NCBI GenBank assembly: GCA_947175205.1
Contig: CAMWLS010000021.1
Location: 1-40,841 of the forward strand
Direction of reading: 5' to 3'
Length of the DNA stretch: 40,841 bases
DNA from: an uncultured Porphyromonadaceae bacterium
GTDB lineage: Bacteria; Bacteroidota; Bacteroidia; Bacteroidales; Muribaculaceae
Both the position numbers and the translations under genes were made by a program. Each line of letters opens with the position of its first letter. The first letter of the stretch is position 1. The notes under the pieces are model-generated. The model worked only from the letters and a program-made list of their open reading frames with translations, made no database searches and was not told where the DNA came from. This document shows positions 1 through 8,894 of the stretch, in pieces.

Positions 1-64
1 CTCCCACTTCTCCCATTACTTCCACCACTCCCACTCCCCCCACCACCCCTGCACCTCTTTTTTT
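1..64. other. C/T-rich low-complexity tract at window edge
   Basis: The first 64 bases are almost only C and T with scattered A, ending in a run of T. I see no gene in it. It may be the 3' end of a feature outside the window or a simple-sequence spacer upstream of the pfkA promoter. Confidence 0.4.
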
Positions 65-85
65 TCAAGTCTCAATATTTTGTGT

Positions 86-93
86 TATCTTTG
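86..93 (+). promoter_or_regulatory. pfkA -7 promoter element (TATCTTTG)
   Basis: TATCTTTG matches the Bacteroidetes -7 consensus TAnnTTTG and lies 102 bp before the pfkA start. No good TTTG -33 element is seen at the standard distance; that position falls in a T-run. Confidence 0.55.
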
Positions 94-194
94 CGCATTA
101 ATACACACATCTTGCGCTATACTCATAATAACAGCGTAAAATACATCCTTTAATTACTTCATTTTTTAGATTTACCAGAAAAAAACATATAACC

Positions 195-1175
195 ATGGCA
201 GAGATTAAATGTGTAGGTATTCTCACATCCGGAGGTGATGCCCCGGGCATGAATGCAGCTATCCGTGCGGTAACACGCGCCGCCATTTTCAGCGGTCTCA
301 AAGTTAAAGGCATTTATCGCGGTTATCGCGGTCTTATCACTGATGAGATTGTTGACTTCAAGACACAGAACGTTTCCAATATCATCCAGCAGGGTGGTAC
401 CATCCTTAAGACAGCCCGCTGTAAGGAATTCCAGACTCCTGAAGGACGTCAGCTGGCATTTGACAACATCAAGCGCCACGGCATTGACGCACTGGTGGTC
501 ATAGGTGGTGACGGCTCACTCACCGGTGCCCGCATTTTTGCCAATGAGTTCAACTTCCCCATCATAGGTCTTCCCGGTACCATTGACAATGACCTTTACG
601 GTACAGATACCACCATTGGTTATGACACCGCGCTGAACACCATCATGGAGTGCGTGGACAAAATCCGCGACACCGCCACCAGTCATGAGCGCCTCTTCTT
701 CATAGAGGTTATGGGCCGTGACGCAGGCTTCCTGGCCCTCAACGGTGCCATAGCCTCCGGCGCTGAGGCCGCCATCATTCCTGAAATATCCACTGAGGTT
801 GACCAGCTGGCGGAACTCATTGAAAACGGTTTCCGCAAGAGCAAGAACTCATCCATAGTCCTGGTGGCTGAAAGCCCCGTTACCGGTGGTGCCATGGGCC
901 TGGCTGAACGTGTTAAGAATGAATACCCCGGTTATGACGTGCGCGTTTCCATCCTGGGACACCTCCAGCGCGGTGGCTCTCCTACAGCTCATGACCGTAT
1001 TCTGGCCTCACGCATGGGTGCCGCTGCCATTGACGCCCTGATGGAAGACCAGCGCAACGTAATGATAGGCGTAAAGAATGATGAGATAGTTTACGTGCCC
1101 TTCACTAAAGCCATCAAGAACGACAAGCCCATTAACCGCGAGCTTCTCAGCACCCTGCGTCGCCTGTCCATCTGA
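195..1175 (+). CDS. pfkA: ATP-dependent 6-phosphofructokinase
   Basis: Phosphorylates fructose-6-phosphate to fructose-1,6-bisphosphate in cytosolic glycolysis. The 326-residue length fits bacterial PfkA. Visible motifs are the N-terminal GGDAPGMNA nucleotide loop (residues 13-21), GGDGS (104-108) and PGTIDND (127-133), with D131 the expected catalytic base. Glycine in GGDG and in PGTIDND, where pyrophosphate-dependent enzymes usually have Asp and Lys, indicates ATP as donor. Effector and substrate motifs such as MGRDAG and HLQRGG are present. The ATG start directly precedes conserved sequence. It is the first gene in the window and lies 80 bp before the DUF2723 gene on the same strand; a shared transcript is possible but not shown. 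Confidence 0.97.
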   Translation: MAEIKCVGILTSGGDAPGMNAAIRAVTRAAIFSGLKVKGIYRGYRGLITDEIVDFKTQNVSNIIQQGGTILKTARCKEFQTPEGRQLAFDNIKRHGIDALVVIGGDGSLTGARIFANEFNFPIIGLPGTIDNDLYGTDTTIGYDTALNTIMECVDKIRDTATSHERLFFIEVMGRDAGFLALNGAIASGAEAAIIPEISTEVDQLAELIENGFRKSKNSSIVLVAESPVTGGAMGLAERVKNEYPGYDVRVSILGHLQRGGSPTAHDRILASRMGAAAIDALMEDQRNVMIGVKNDEIVYVPFTKAIKNDKPINRELLSTLRRLSI

Positions 1176-1255
1176 TTTTGCCCCTTCTTAGCCTCTGACA
1201 CGGGCACGGCGGCTCACAGCAGCCCCATACCGTCATATCGCTTAAATCTCATTTA

Positions 1256-4200
1256 ATGAAAAGATACAACATCATTAACAACTCGTTGGGGTGGCTCTCT
1301 TTCCTGATTGCCGCCTTAACGTATCTGCTCACCATTGAGCCCACCATAAGCTTCTGGGACTGCCCTGAGTTCATTCTGCAAGGTGCCAAACTGGAAATAG
1401 GACACCCGCCGGGCAATCCCATCTTCATGCTTGCAGCCCGCTTCTGCATCACTCTTACGGGTGGTAATCTTGAAAACGCAGCCGTGGTGGTGAATTCCAT
1501 GTCTGCTCTCCTCAGCGCCGGCACCATCCTGCTGCTGTTCTGGAGCATCACACACCTTATAAAGAGGCTCCTGGTGCCTGACACACAGCAGGCCCCTGAC
1601 GCGTGGCAGATGTTGCTTATCTTTGGCGGTGGCCTCTGCGGCGCTCTGGCTTATACCTGGAGTGACACCTTCTGGTTCTCTGCCGTTGAAGGTGAGGTTT
1701 ACGCATTCTCCTCATTCTGCACCGCTCTGGTGGTGTGGCTTATGTTCAAGTGGGAGAACCGTGCTGACCGGCCGCACAGTGACCGTTATCTGATTCTGAT
1801 AGCATATATCATTGGCGTTTCCATAGCCGTTCACCTTCTTAACCTGCTGTGCATCCCTGCCCTGGGCCTGGTGTACTATTATAGAAAAACCAAGAACGCT
1901 GATGCCAAGGGCTCTCTGATAGCACTGGGTATTTCATGCATCCTGGTGGCACTTATCCTTTACGGACTTGTCCCCGGATTCATAAAAGTGGCACAGTGGT
2001 TTGAACTCGCCGCCGTAAACGGCATGGGAATGAGCTATAACACCGGTGTACTGATTTACGCCATCCTGCTGGTGGGAGTTCTCGTGGGTGCTCTGGTGGT
2101 CCTTGACCGCGCACGTAACGCCATGCTCATGAAGATAATGTTCCTCATCTCTGTGGCTCTCTCAGGCATTCTCTTCATTGGAAGCAGCACTCTGGTGGCT
2201 GTGATACTCTTTGGCGCCGTGGCGGTTTATGTACTTTTCTTCTGCCGCCCCATTCCCACTCGCTTCTTCACCCTGTGTACACTCAGTATTCTGGTGATAT
2301 TCACCGGTTATTCATCTTACGCTCTGCTGCTTATACGCTCCACCGCCGCAACACCCATGAATCAGAATGCCCCTGACAACGTCTTTGACCTCTCAGGCTA
2401 TCTGAACCGCGAGCAGTATGGCTCAGCACCTCTGCTGTACGGCCCCACCATTGCTGATGAAATTATTGAGATTTCTGATGGCGCAGGGACAACATACGTC
2501 CTCATTGATGAGGACGGCATACCCGTTACACAGCCTTTTAACGGCATCCAGTATGACAATGACGGCACAGCACTGAACATGAAAAAACGCTATGCCAAGA
2601 CCGCTAAGGCTGACCCCTCTGAACCTGACCGTTATGTACAGCAGGAAATTTCTGACGGATATGATTTCCTCCCGGAAGTAAAAAAACTCTTCCCCCGTAT
2701 ATATGAGACTCTGGACCCTATTAACGCCCGCCGTTACAAGGACTGGACTGACTACAAGAGTCCTCTGGAAGATATTCCCGCTGACGTACGCGCTGAGTGG
2801 GTACGCAACATTGCCGTCTATCCGGGCACTGATGAGCCCATTTATAATGATAAGCTGGGAGGATATTATGTGAACTCTGACATTGTGCTGCCTTATCTGG
2901 ACATGGCTCAGAGCATTGACCTCACCAAGGGACATACAGGAGCATACACATCTCTTGTTGTACCCACATCGCAGAAAGATAACCTCCAGTACTTCCTGAA
3001 TTATCAGCTGAATTTCATGTACTGGCGTTATTTCATGTGGAACTTTGCCGGACGTCAGAATGATATCCCCGGTAACGGCGAGCCCCACCTGGGCAACTGG
3101 ATTTCAGGCTTTTCAGCTATTGACAATGCCCGTCTGGGCGACCAGTCACTGCTCCCTGATGAGTTCGGCTCCGGAAACAAGGCCCATAACGTTTATTACA
3201 TGCTTCCGCTACTGCTGGGTGTGATAGGTCTGCTGTGGCAGGCACTGGCACGCCACGCCTCAGGAGAAGGGCGTGGTATAGAACAGTTCTGGGTGGTGTT
3301 CTTCCTCTTCTTCATGACAGGTATGGCCATTGTCCTGTACCTGAATCAGACCGCAGGACAGCCTCGTGAACGTGATTACGCCTTTGCCGGCTCATTCTAC
3401 GCCTTTGCCATGTGGATTGGCATGGGAGTTCCGGCCATTGCCGTCATGCTCCGCAAGCTCCTCAAGCGTTTTAAGGTTGACAGCAAGGGTGCCCACTGGG
3501 CCGTGGCAGCCGCTGCATGTGCCATTGGCCTGGCAGTGCCCGTACAGATGGTTTCTCAGACCTGGGATGACCACGACCGCAGCGGCCGCTTCACCGCCCG
3601 GGACTACGGCATGAACTACCTTTCATCCGTAGATGAGAACGGCGTCATCTTTGTTTACGGTGATAACGATACTTTCCCGCTGTGGTATCTCCAGGAAGTG
3701 GAAGGTTACCGCACAGACGTTAAGATTGTAAACCTCTCATACCTTTCCACTGACTGGTACGTCCTCTCTCTGATGCGTCCCACATATGACAGCAAGCCCC
3801 TGCCCATGTTCGGGAAGCCCAAACACTTTGGGCTGGATGAACGTCCCCGCATCTCCATTGGCCCCGCTGACAGTATTCCTGTCACCGCTCAGGTGGCGTA
3901 CACTGACTTCTATGCACATCCCGGAGACCTGTTCCGTAACGCAAACTATTACGTGCCCCTGGACTCACTCCACCTGGCACAGATGTTTGACATAAAACCC
4001 GGTCAGGTAAACTACACCCTCATGTCTGAGGGACGCCTGACTGCTGACGGCGCTATGCCTGAGCGTTTCCCCTCATTCCTTACCCCCGGCTCAACTCTTT
4101 ACCAGAACCAGTTTATAAAACAGGAAGTAGTGGCCAAGAGCGCCACTGACGGCTTTAACAGACCCGTTTACTTTGCCTGCACGGTTCCCGGTGAATACTA

Positions 4201-5107
4201 TGCCGCCATGAACTCATACCTCAAATCCACAGGTATGGCGCGTCAGGTTACTCCATTTAACGGAAGCCAGAGCCCGGTGGTGGACAAGGCTTATGAGAAT
4301 GTGCTCAGCAAGTTCCGCTGGGGAGGGCTGGAGAAAGAAGACTCTGACCGCATTTACGTGGATGAGACCGTGGCCCGCATAATAACAAGCCTCAGATTCT
4401 CACTTCTGGGTATATCAGATGACCTGCTCCGTTCCGCATCACTCCCGGCCTCTGAGTTCGCGGTTAAATACGCACATGAGCATAATGAAACCGTCCCCGC
4501 CACACGCGCTGACATGGCACGCAAGATGCTTCAGACTCTGGAAAAGAATGTCCCCTCTCGCGCCATGCCGTATGAAGGCACTGTGATACAGAGCCTCCTC
4601 CGCCAGTATTTGCTCCTGTACGCACTCACCGGAAACCGTGCCGACCTTGACCATGTTCAGCAGCTGATTGACTCTGAGCTCCCGCGTCACGGACAGCGTG
4701 CGCGTTACGCCATGAGTCTGGACAAGTATAACTTCAACCACCTCGGTGCCGAGTTCCTGAATGACCTTCTGGTACTGGCTTCACTCATGAACGCCCAGAA
4801 TGAGATTGACTTCCTCCTTGCTCATCCTAACCTGGATGCAGAGGAACGCGAGACGGTTAACTCCATCTTTGCCGGGCTCAATGAGAACATCTCACCCGCT
4901 TACGTGGTACTGGGGGCAACCGGACTGGACCTGCTGGGTGAAAATATGAACATGCAGTATTATCCTGAGCTTGACAGCTACAAGACAGTAATTGTGGAAG
5001 GCTTTGGTTTTGACCCGTCAGTAAACGCACGCAAGATGGCCACAAAGGCCGGCGTAGATTACGATGCATGGCGCTCCCTGGTCTTCTCTCTGGCTAACCG
5101 CATGTAA
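1256..5107 (+). CDS. DUF2723 family polytopic membrane protein
   Basis: Large 1283-residue inner-membrane protein of the DUF2723 family, widespread in Bacteroidetes and thought to be distantly related to PMT-type glycosyltransferases; its substrate is unknown. The N-terminus carries FWDCPEF (33-39) and GHPPG (49-53), the family signature region, within the first of many hydrophobic segments (about 13-30, 112-135, 143-165, 177-200, 220-345). A second membrane cluster lies at about 650-765. The remaining C-terminal 500 residues are mostly soluble and probably extracytoplasmic. It appears somewhat longer than the usual family members as I remember them. No frameshift is visible. A role in protein or lipid glycosylation is inference from the family. 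Confidence 0.88.
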   Translation: MKRYNIINNSLGWLSFLIAALTYLLTIEPTISFWDCPEFILQGAKLEIGHPPGNPIFMLAARFCITLTGGNLENAAVVVNSMSALLSAGTILLLFWSITHLIKRLLVPDTQQAPDAWQMLLIFGGGLCGALAYTWSDTFWFSAVEGEVYAFSSFCTALVVWLMFKWENRADRPHSDRYLILIAYIIGVSIAVHLLNLLCIPALGLVYYYRKTKNADAKGSLIALGISCILVALILYGLVPGFIKVAQWFELAAVNGMGMSYNTGVLIYAILLVGVLVGALVVLDRARNAMLMKIMFLISVALSGILFIGSSTLVAVILFGAVAVYVLFFCRPIPTRFFTLCTLSILVIFTGYSSYALLLIRSTAATPMNQNAPDNVFDLSGYLNREQYGSAPLLYGPTIADEIIEISDGAGTTYVLIDEDGIPVTQPFNGIQYDNDGTALNMKKRYAKTAKADPSEPDRYVQQEISDGYDFLPEVKKLFPRIYETLDPINARRYKDWTDYKSPLEDIPADVRAEWVRNIAVYPGTDEPIYNDKLGGYYVNSDIVLPYLDMAQSIDLTKGHTGAYTSLVVPTSQKDNLQYFLNYQLNFMYWRYFMWNFAGRQNDIPGNGEPHLGNWISGFSAIDNARLGDQSLLPDEFGSGNKAHNVYYMLPLLLGVIGLLWQALARHASGEGRGIEQFWVVFFLFFMTGMAIVLYLNQTAGQPRERDYAFAGSFYAFAMWIGMGVPAIAVMLRKLLKRFKVDSKGAHWAVAAAACAIGLAVPVQMVSQTWDDHDRSGRFTARDYGMNYLSSVDENGVIFVYGDNDTFPLWYLQEVEGYRTDVKIVNLSYLSTDWYVLSLMRPTYDSKPLPMFGKPKHFGLDERPRISIGPADSIPVTAQVAYTDFYAHPGDLFRNANYYVPLDSLHLAQMFDIKPGQVNYTLMSEGRLTADGAMPERFPSFLTPGSTLYQNQFIKQEVVAKSATDGFNRPVYFACTVPGEYYAAMNSYLKSTGMARQVTPFNGSQSPVVDKAYENVLSKFRWGGLEKEDSDRIYVDETVARIITSLRFSLLGISDDLLRSASLPASEFAVKYAHEHNETVPATRADMARKMLQTLEKNVPSRAMPYEGTVIQSLLRQYLLLYALTGNRADLDHVQQLIDSELPRHGQRARYAMSLDKYNFNHLGAEFLNDLLVLASLMNAQNEIDFLLAHPNLDAEERETVNSIFAGLNENISPAYVVLGATGLDLLGENMNMQYYPELDSYKTVIVEGFGFDPSVNARKMATKAGVDYDAWRSLVFSLANRM

Positions 5108-5167
5108 TCATCAGAATTACGTTATAACAACTCAAGCACTCTGTAATAATCAAATCCCACGCAGAGA

Positions 5168-5800
5168 ATGTTTATTGAGACTCCCATACTGCCATACCGC
5201 CTCCACTGCCCGGAGGCAGTATGGCAGTTCCCTTGCAGAGAGGGAGAAAAAACAGTTTACCTCACCTTTGACGACGGACCCATCCCGGAAGTAACCCCGC
5301 ATGTGCTGGACATACTTGACACATACCGCATAAAGGCCACCTTCTTCATGGTGGGAGACAACGTACGCCGCAACCCCGCTCTCCTATCTCGTATCCTTGA
5401 AGCCGGTCACAGCGTGGGTCACCACACCATGAATCATCTCCAGGGCATGCGCACAGGCACATTCACCTACCTCCGCAATGCACTGGCAGCCGCGCAGCTC
5501 ACAGGCAGCACACTCTTCCGTCCTCCGCACGGATTCATACGCCGCCGTCAGGCACGCGCACTCAGCCGCCGCTTCACCATAGTGATGCACAGTGTAGTCA
5601 CCAGAGACTACAACAGCTCCCTATCCCCCGAGCACATTTTTGACAACGTGAAACGCTACTGTCACCCGGGAGCCATAATTGTGTTCCATGACTCGCTGCG
5701 GGCATGGCCACGCTTGGAGACAGCCCTCCCCCGGATTATTGAGTGGCTCATTAGTGAAGGATATGAATTCCGCACCATCCATTCAAAAAATGAAAGATAA
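5168..5800 (+). CDS. polysaccharide deacetylase (NodB-like, CE4)
   Basis: 210-residue single-domain NodB/CE4 deacetylase. It has the metal and catalytic motif TFDDGP (33-38, D35 and D36), the second motif HTMNH (H86 and H90), RPPHG (118-122) and a late FHDS motif, so the metal-binding triad Asp-His-His looks intact. The family removes N- or O-acetyl groups from peptidoglycan or other glycans. No signal peptide is evident, which is unusual for an envelope enzyme, so the compartment is uncertain. The last codons run into the 36-bp tandem repeat before queG. It follows the DUF2723 gene by 60 bp on the same strand. Confidence 0.9.
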   Translation: MFIETPILPYRLHCPEAVWQFPCREGEKTVYLTFDDGPIPEVTPHVLDILDTYRIKATFFMVGDNVRRNPALLSRILEAGHSVGHHTMNHLQGMRTGTFTYLRNALAAAQLTGSTLFRPPHGFIRRRQARALSRRFTIVMHSVVTRDYNSSLSPEHIFDNVKRYCHPGAIIVFHDSLRAWPRLETALPRIIEWLISEGYEFRTIHSKNER

Positions 5801-5888
5801 GTGTCCCGCACCATCCACTGGGAAAATGAAGGAAATCTGTCCCGCACCATCCACTGAAAAGATTAAGGTGATGAATTCAAGTCCCTCC
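5763..5888 (+). repeat. 36-bp tandem repeat, about 3.5 copies, at the deacetylase/queG junction
   Basis: Copies of CGCACCATCC start at 5771, 5807 and 5843, and a degenerate copy (AAGTCCCTCC) at 5879, giving an exact 36-bp period. ATGAATTC at 5763 and again at 5871 (three periods apart) belongs to the same array. The first copy encodes the last residues of the deacetylase. In the queG frame each unit encodes 12 residues of the type CPAPSTxKMKx. Confidence 0.85.
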
Positions 5889-6779
5889 ATTGAGACTCTT
5901 GACCCCCTTTTCAGGGAGGCCGGATCAGTGCGCTGGGGCTGCACACGCACAGGGGTGATTTCCCCTACTGACAGGGCCATTTACTCACACTGGATGGCCT
6001 CCGGTTACTACGGAAATATGGCTTTCGTACTAAGAAATAATGACGTAAGAAGCAACCCTGAACTACTGTTGGAGGGAGCTAAAACGCTGTTTTGCAGCGC
6101 TTTCAGCTATAAGAGAGACACTCATCACCCCTTTATCTCAGATTATGCTCTCGGCACAGACTATCACATAGCACTCCGCCAGGCGTTATCTCCTGTGGCT
6201 CAATACATTACGCAGAATTACGGAGGTGAGACCAGAATCTGTATTGACACAGCGCCGTTGCGTGAACGCTACTGGGCGGAGCAGTGCGGTGTAGGGCGTA
6301 ACGGATTGTCAGGCAGGCTTTTAGTCCCCGGGGTTGGAAGCGCAGTGGTATTGGGATTTATACTCTGGACAGGCTCTTTACCAGCATACTCTGAACCCCT
6401 GCAAGATGATGTTTGCCTCCACTGCAAAAAGTGCATAAAAGCTTGTCCCTCAGGCGCTTTGCAGGGCGACGGTAGCGTGGACGCACGCCGCTGCATAGCC
6501 TATCTTACCATAGAGCATCGCGGAGAACTCCCCGCACCCTTGCCGGGCCATTGCGCCTTTGGCTGCGATATATGCCAGAGAGTGTGTCCGGTGGGTGAAC
6601 ACTTGCCCTCACCCGCATGTATTATGACTGAGCGTCAGGACATTATGACACTTGATGAAGAAGCGCTACGCAGCATGTCAGCAGGCGCATACAAGCGCCT
6701 TACCCACGAGACCGCACTGAGCCGTGCTCCCCTGAAACAGCTACTCCGCAACCTCTCCGCCATCAAAAAAAGTCATTGA
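5871..6779 (+). CDS. queG: epoxyqueuosine reductase
   Basis: Reduces epoxyqueuosine to queuosine in the wobble position of tRNA, using cobalamin and two [4Fe-4S] clusters. The 302-residue product has the QueG domain with DTAPLRERYWAEQCGVGRNG, a close version of the DSAP...GLGWIGKN cofactor region, then two ferredoxin-type Cys clusters, CLHCKKCIKACPSGAL and CDICQRVCP. I chose ATG 5871 because AAGGTG lies just before it and the length suits the family. The frame is open upstream with ATGs at 5790 and 5826, but that extension is made of the 36-bp repeats and overlaps the deacetylase. The stop codon lies inside the stem of the amylase terminator on the other strand. Confidence 0.93.
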   Translation: MNSSPSIETLDPLFREAGSVRWGCTRTGVISPTDRAIYSHWMASGYYGNMAFVLRNNDVRSNPELLLEGAKTLFCSAFSYKRDTHHPFISDYALGTDYHIALRQALSPVAQYITQNYGGETRICIDTAPLRERYWAEQCGVGRNGLSGRLLVPGVGSAVVLGFILWTGSLPAYSEPLQDDVCLHCKKCIKACPSGALQGDGSVDARRCIAYLTIEHRGELPAPLPGHCAFGCDICQRVCPVGEHLPSPACIMTERQDIMTLDEEALRSMSAGAYKRLTHETALSRAPLKQLLRNLSAIKKSH

Positions 6780-6803
6780 GGACGAAAAAGCCCTCAATGA
6801 CTT
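6765..6803 (-). terminator. terminator of the amylase gene, overlapping the queG 3' end
   Basis: A 12-bp perfect stem, AAGTCATTGAGG (6770-6781) with CCTCAATGACTT (6792-6803), is followed on the minus strand by seven T (A-run 6765-6771 on plus). Orientation fits the minus-strand amylase gene ending at 6841. The queG stop codon (6777-6779) is part of the stem. There is no T-run on the plus side. Confidence 0.8.
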
Positions 6804-6840
6804 CTGTCATTCATAATATAGTAGCCTGTTAAACAGTAGG

Positions 6841-8217
6841 TTACTTCTTAACTATTATTGCGTGCCCGGGTTCTATGGTGGTATAATCCTGATGGGTTAT
6901 TATATCTCTCATATTCTCAGGCAGTTGGTACGGCTTTTTACCCAGATTGGCATACACCCGAAGGCCTTCCTTACCATCAGCAGATGTACGGTCAAATGCA
7001 ATTACATCACGGCTGCCTGTTTCCACCTTCACAACGGGTGCACCAGCTGCACCGGCGTCAAGCACACGGTTCTCATGCTTTATGTGGCCCATTCTGTTAT
7101 AGAAGTCAGTAAAGGGACTGTCCTTCCACTCAGGAGCCTTATCTTTTTCAAAAAACTGCAGTGCGCGGTCCAGACCTACCTCCTGGCCGGTATATATCAG
7201 CGGCATACCCGGCAGCGTGTATGACAGCACGGCAAAAGCGTACACAAAGTTTCCAAGACGGTGAAACTCAGTACCTTCCCATGAGTTGAGGTCGTGATTT
7301 GTAATCATGTTCATCATATAAGAGTCCACAGGATACTCCGCAGCCTGCTGTTCCAGAAGAACAAATATATCATCAGCATGCTTCTCAGGGAAAATCTTGG
7401 GAGCCGTCTCACCCTCTGCAATGAAAGTGTACTGTCCCTGGTGAGCAGCTATGGCTGAGAAGAGGTCCTTCATGGGCCAGTTATAGGCCATATCAAAGGC
7501 GTTTTTCTCCAGTTCAGGCACAGATGCCTCAGCCAGCATGAAGATGGGCTTTTTCACCTGCTCAAGCTCAGGACGGGCCTCATCCCAGTATCTTGTGGGA
7601 ACCTCGGCAGCCACATCACAGCGGAAACCGTCAATATCCACCTCGCTGAGCCAGAACTTAAGAGCATCCGTCATGGCACGGCGTGTACCGTCATTATTAT
7701 AATTCAGCTTGTACACGTCCGTCCAGTCATAAGGACCGTACATCTTGCCTTCCTTGTTTGTGGCATAGTACTCAGGGTGAGTGGTGACCCACTCGTTGTC
7801 ACAGCCGGTGTGGTTAGGGACCCAGTCTATAATCACCTTCATTCCCATGGCATGAGCCTGCTTCACCATATCCTTGAACTCCTCCAGGGTACCGAACTCC
7901 GGATTTACAGCCTTGTAGTCCTTAACGGCATAATAACTTCCCAGCGTACCCTTGCGGTTAGCCTCAGAGATGGGGTGTACGGGCATGAACCAGAGTATGT
8001 TAACTCCCATCTCGCGCAGACGCTCCATGTGTGGACGGAAAGCTGCTATGGTACCTTCAGGCGTGTACTGGCGCAGGTTCACTTCATAAATAATGGCATC
8101 ACGTGACCACGGCGCATGTGTTACGGTGGTGGTGTCAGTGTTTGTGGCGGCAACTGCCGGCAGAATGGCTATGGCCGAAAGGAAAGAGGCCACCAGCCGC
8201 TTGATTTTCATGTTCAT
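6841..8217 (-). CDS. secreted GH13 alpha-amylase family glycosidase
   Basis: 458-residue glycoside hydrolase family 13 protein acting on alpha-glucans. An N-terminal signal peptide ends near the AVAA motif (about residue 24); no lipobox Cys is seen, so it is probably periplasmic. GH13 signatures are intact: DWVPNH (131-136), GFRCD (197-201, nucleophile D201), acid/base E230 in MLAE, and NHD (307-309). A short C-terminal beta domain ends with the stop at 6841. It starts 9 bp after the Lrp-type regulator gene, so the two are almost certainly one operon. No SusC/SusD pair is nearby, so this is not a classical starch utilisation locus. M3 is an alternative start. Confidence 0.93.
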   Translation of the reverse strand: MNMKIKRLVASFLSAIAILPAVAATNTDTTTVTHAPWSRDAIIYEVNLRQYTPEGTIAAFRPHMERLREMGVNILWFMPVHPISEANRKGTLGSYYAVKDYKAVNPEFGTLEEFKDMVKQAHAMGMKVIIDWVPNHTGCDNEWVTTHPEYYATNKEGKMYGPYDWTDVYKLNYNNDGTRRAMTDALKFWLSEVDIDGFRCDVAAEVPTRYWDEARPELEQVKKPIFMLAEASVPELEKNAFDMAYNWPMKDLFSAIAAHQGQYTFIAEGETAPKIFPEKHADDIFVLLEQQAAEYPVDSYMMNMITNHDLNSWEGTEFHRLGNFVYAFAVLSYTLPGMPLIYTGQEVGLDRALQFFEKDKAPEWKDSPFTDFYNRMGHIKHENRVLDAGAAGAPVVKVETGSRDVIAFDRTSADGKEGLRVYANLGKKPYQLPENMRDIITHQDYTTIEPGHAIIVKK

Positions 8218-8226
8218 ATAGTGGTA

Positions 8227-8685
8227 TTAAACTTTAATGGGTATTACGCGATGAATGGAATTATCAAGTGATATGAGTGTTTCAGTACCGGTTACTCCCT
8301 GAATTTTCTGGATGCGTCCGTTAAGGAGTTCCATGAGGTGCTCATTATCGCGGGCATACACCTTAATAAGCATGGTGTACGGACCGGTGGTGAAGTGACA
8401 TTCCACAATTTCCGGAATCATCTCAAACTCAGGTATTACGTCACGGTACATGGCTCCGCGTTCCAGATTGACCCCGATATATGTGCAGGTGGCATAACCC
8501 AGGACCTTGGGATTTACGTTATATCCTGAACCGGTAATTATCTTCAGCTCTATCATGCGCTGGATACGCTGATGTATGGCTGCACGGCTTACACCACATT
8601 CCACGGCCACGTCCTTACTGGGAATGCGGGCATTACGTGTGATGATGTTAAGTATCTTTCTATCCAGAGAATCAATCTTATCCAT
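8227..8685 (-). CDS. Lrp/AsnC family transcriptional regulator
   Basis: 152 residues: an N-terminal AsnC-type winged HTH (about 1-60, with LDRKILNIITRNARIPSKDV and VSRAAIHQRIQRM) and a C-terminal RAM/AsnC ligand-binding domain (about 70-150). Members form octamers or dimers that bind small ligands, often amino acids. It is the first gene of a likely two-gene operon with the amylase. A 6-6-6 palindrome in its own leader (8717-8734) is a candidate autoregulatory site. The ligand cannot be told from sequence. Confidence 0.93.
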   Translation of the reverse strand: MDKIDSLDRKILNIITRNARIPSKDVAVECGVSRAAIHQRIQRMIELKIITGSGYNVNPKVLGYATCTYIGVNLERGAMYRDVIPEFEMIPEIVECHFTTGPYTMLIKVYARDNEHLMELLNGRIQKIQGVTGTETLISLDNSIHRVIPIKV

Positions 8686-8716
8686 TATAACAAATTAGCA
8701 AGTTTATGGTACAAAC

Positions 8717-8734
8717 TACTCATAAATGTGAGTA
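8717..8734 (-). promoter_or_regulatory. palindromic operator candidate in the lrp-amylase leader
   Basis: On the minus strand TACTCACATTTATGAGTA is a perfect TACTCA-N6-TGAGTA palindrome. It lies between the likely transcription start (about 8747) and the start codon at 8685, a position suited to repression. Binding by the adjacent Lrp-type protein is inference. Confidence 0.5.
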
Positions 8735-8753
8735 AAACTTCATTTAAGGTGCA

Positions 8754-8761
8754 CAAATATA
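8754..8761 (-). promoter_or_regulatory. -7 promoter element of the lrp-amylase operon (TATATTTG)
   Basis: The minus strand reads TATATTTG, matching TAnnTTTG, 69 bp before the regulator start codon. No TTTG is found at the standard -33 distance. Confidence 0.5.
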
Positions 8762-8821
8762 GTAAAAATATTTACAACTTAACACATGTTCAGTATATTA
8801 TTTAACATATTTGCAGTGAAC

Positions 8822-8838
8822 CATGCACTCAATGCATG
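8822..8838. promoter_or_regulatory. perfect palindrome CATGCA-N5-TGCATG
   Basis: A 6-5-6 inverted repeat lies 61 bp upstream of the lrp -7 element. It could be a protein-binding site. No partner is identified. Confidence 0.3.
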
Positions 8839-8894
8839 TGTTTTAATTATGAAAAACACATAAAGAATCATATAAGAAACCATAAAGGCATAAA

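Noticed and set aside
2423-3088. 221-codon minus-strand frame inside the DUF2723 gene
   Set aside because: Antisense to a continuous family protein; no recognisable domain.
5679-5870. Long N-terminal extension of queG from ATG 5679
   Set aside because: It overlaps 122 nt of the deacetylase in another frame and consists largely of the 36-bp repeats, without family similarity.
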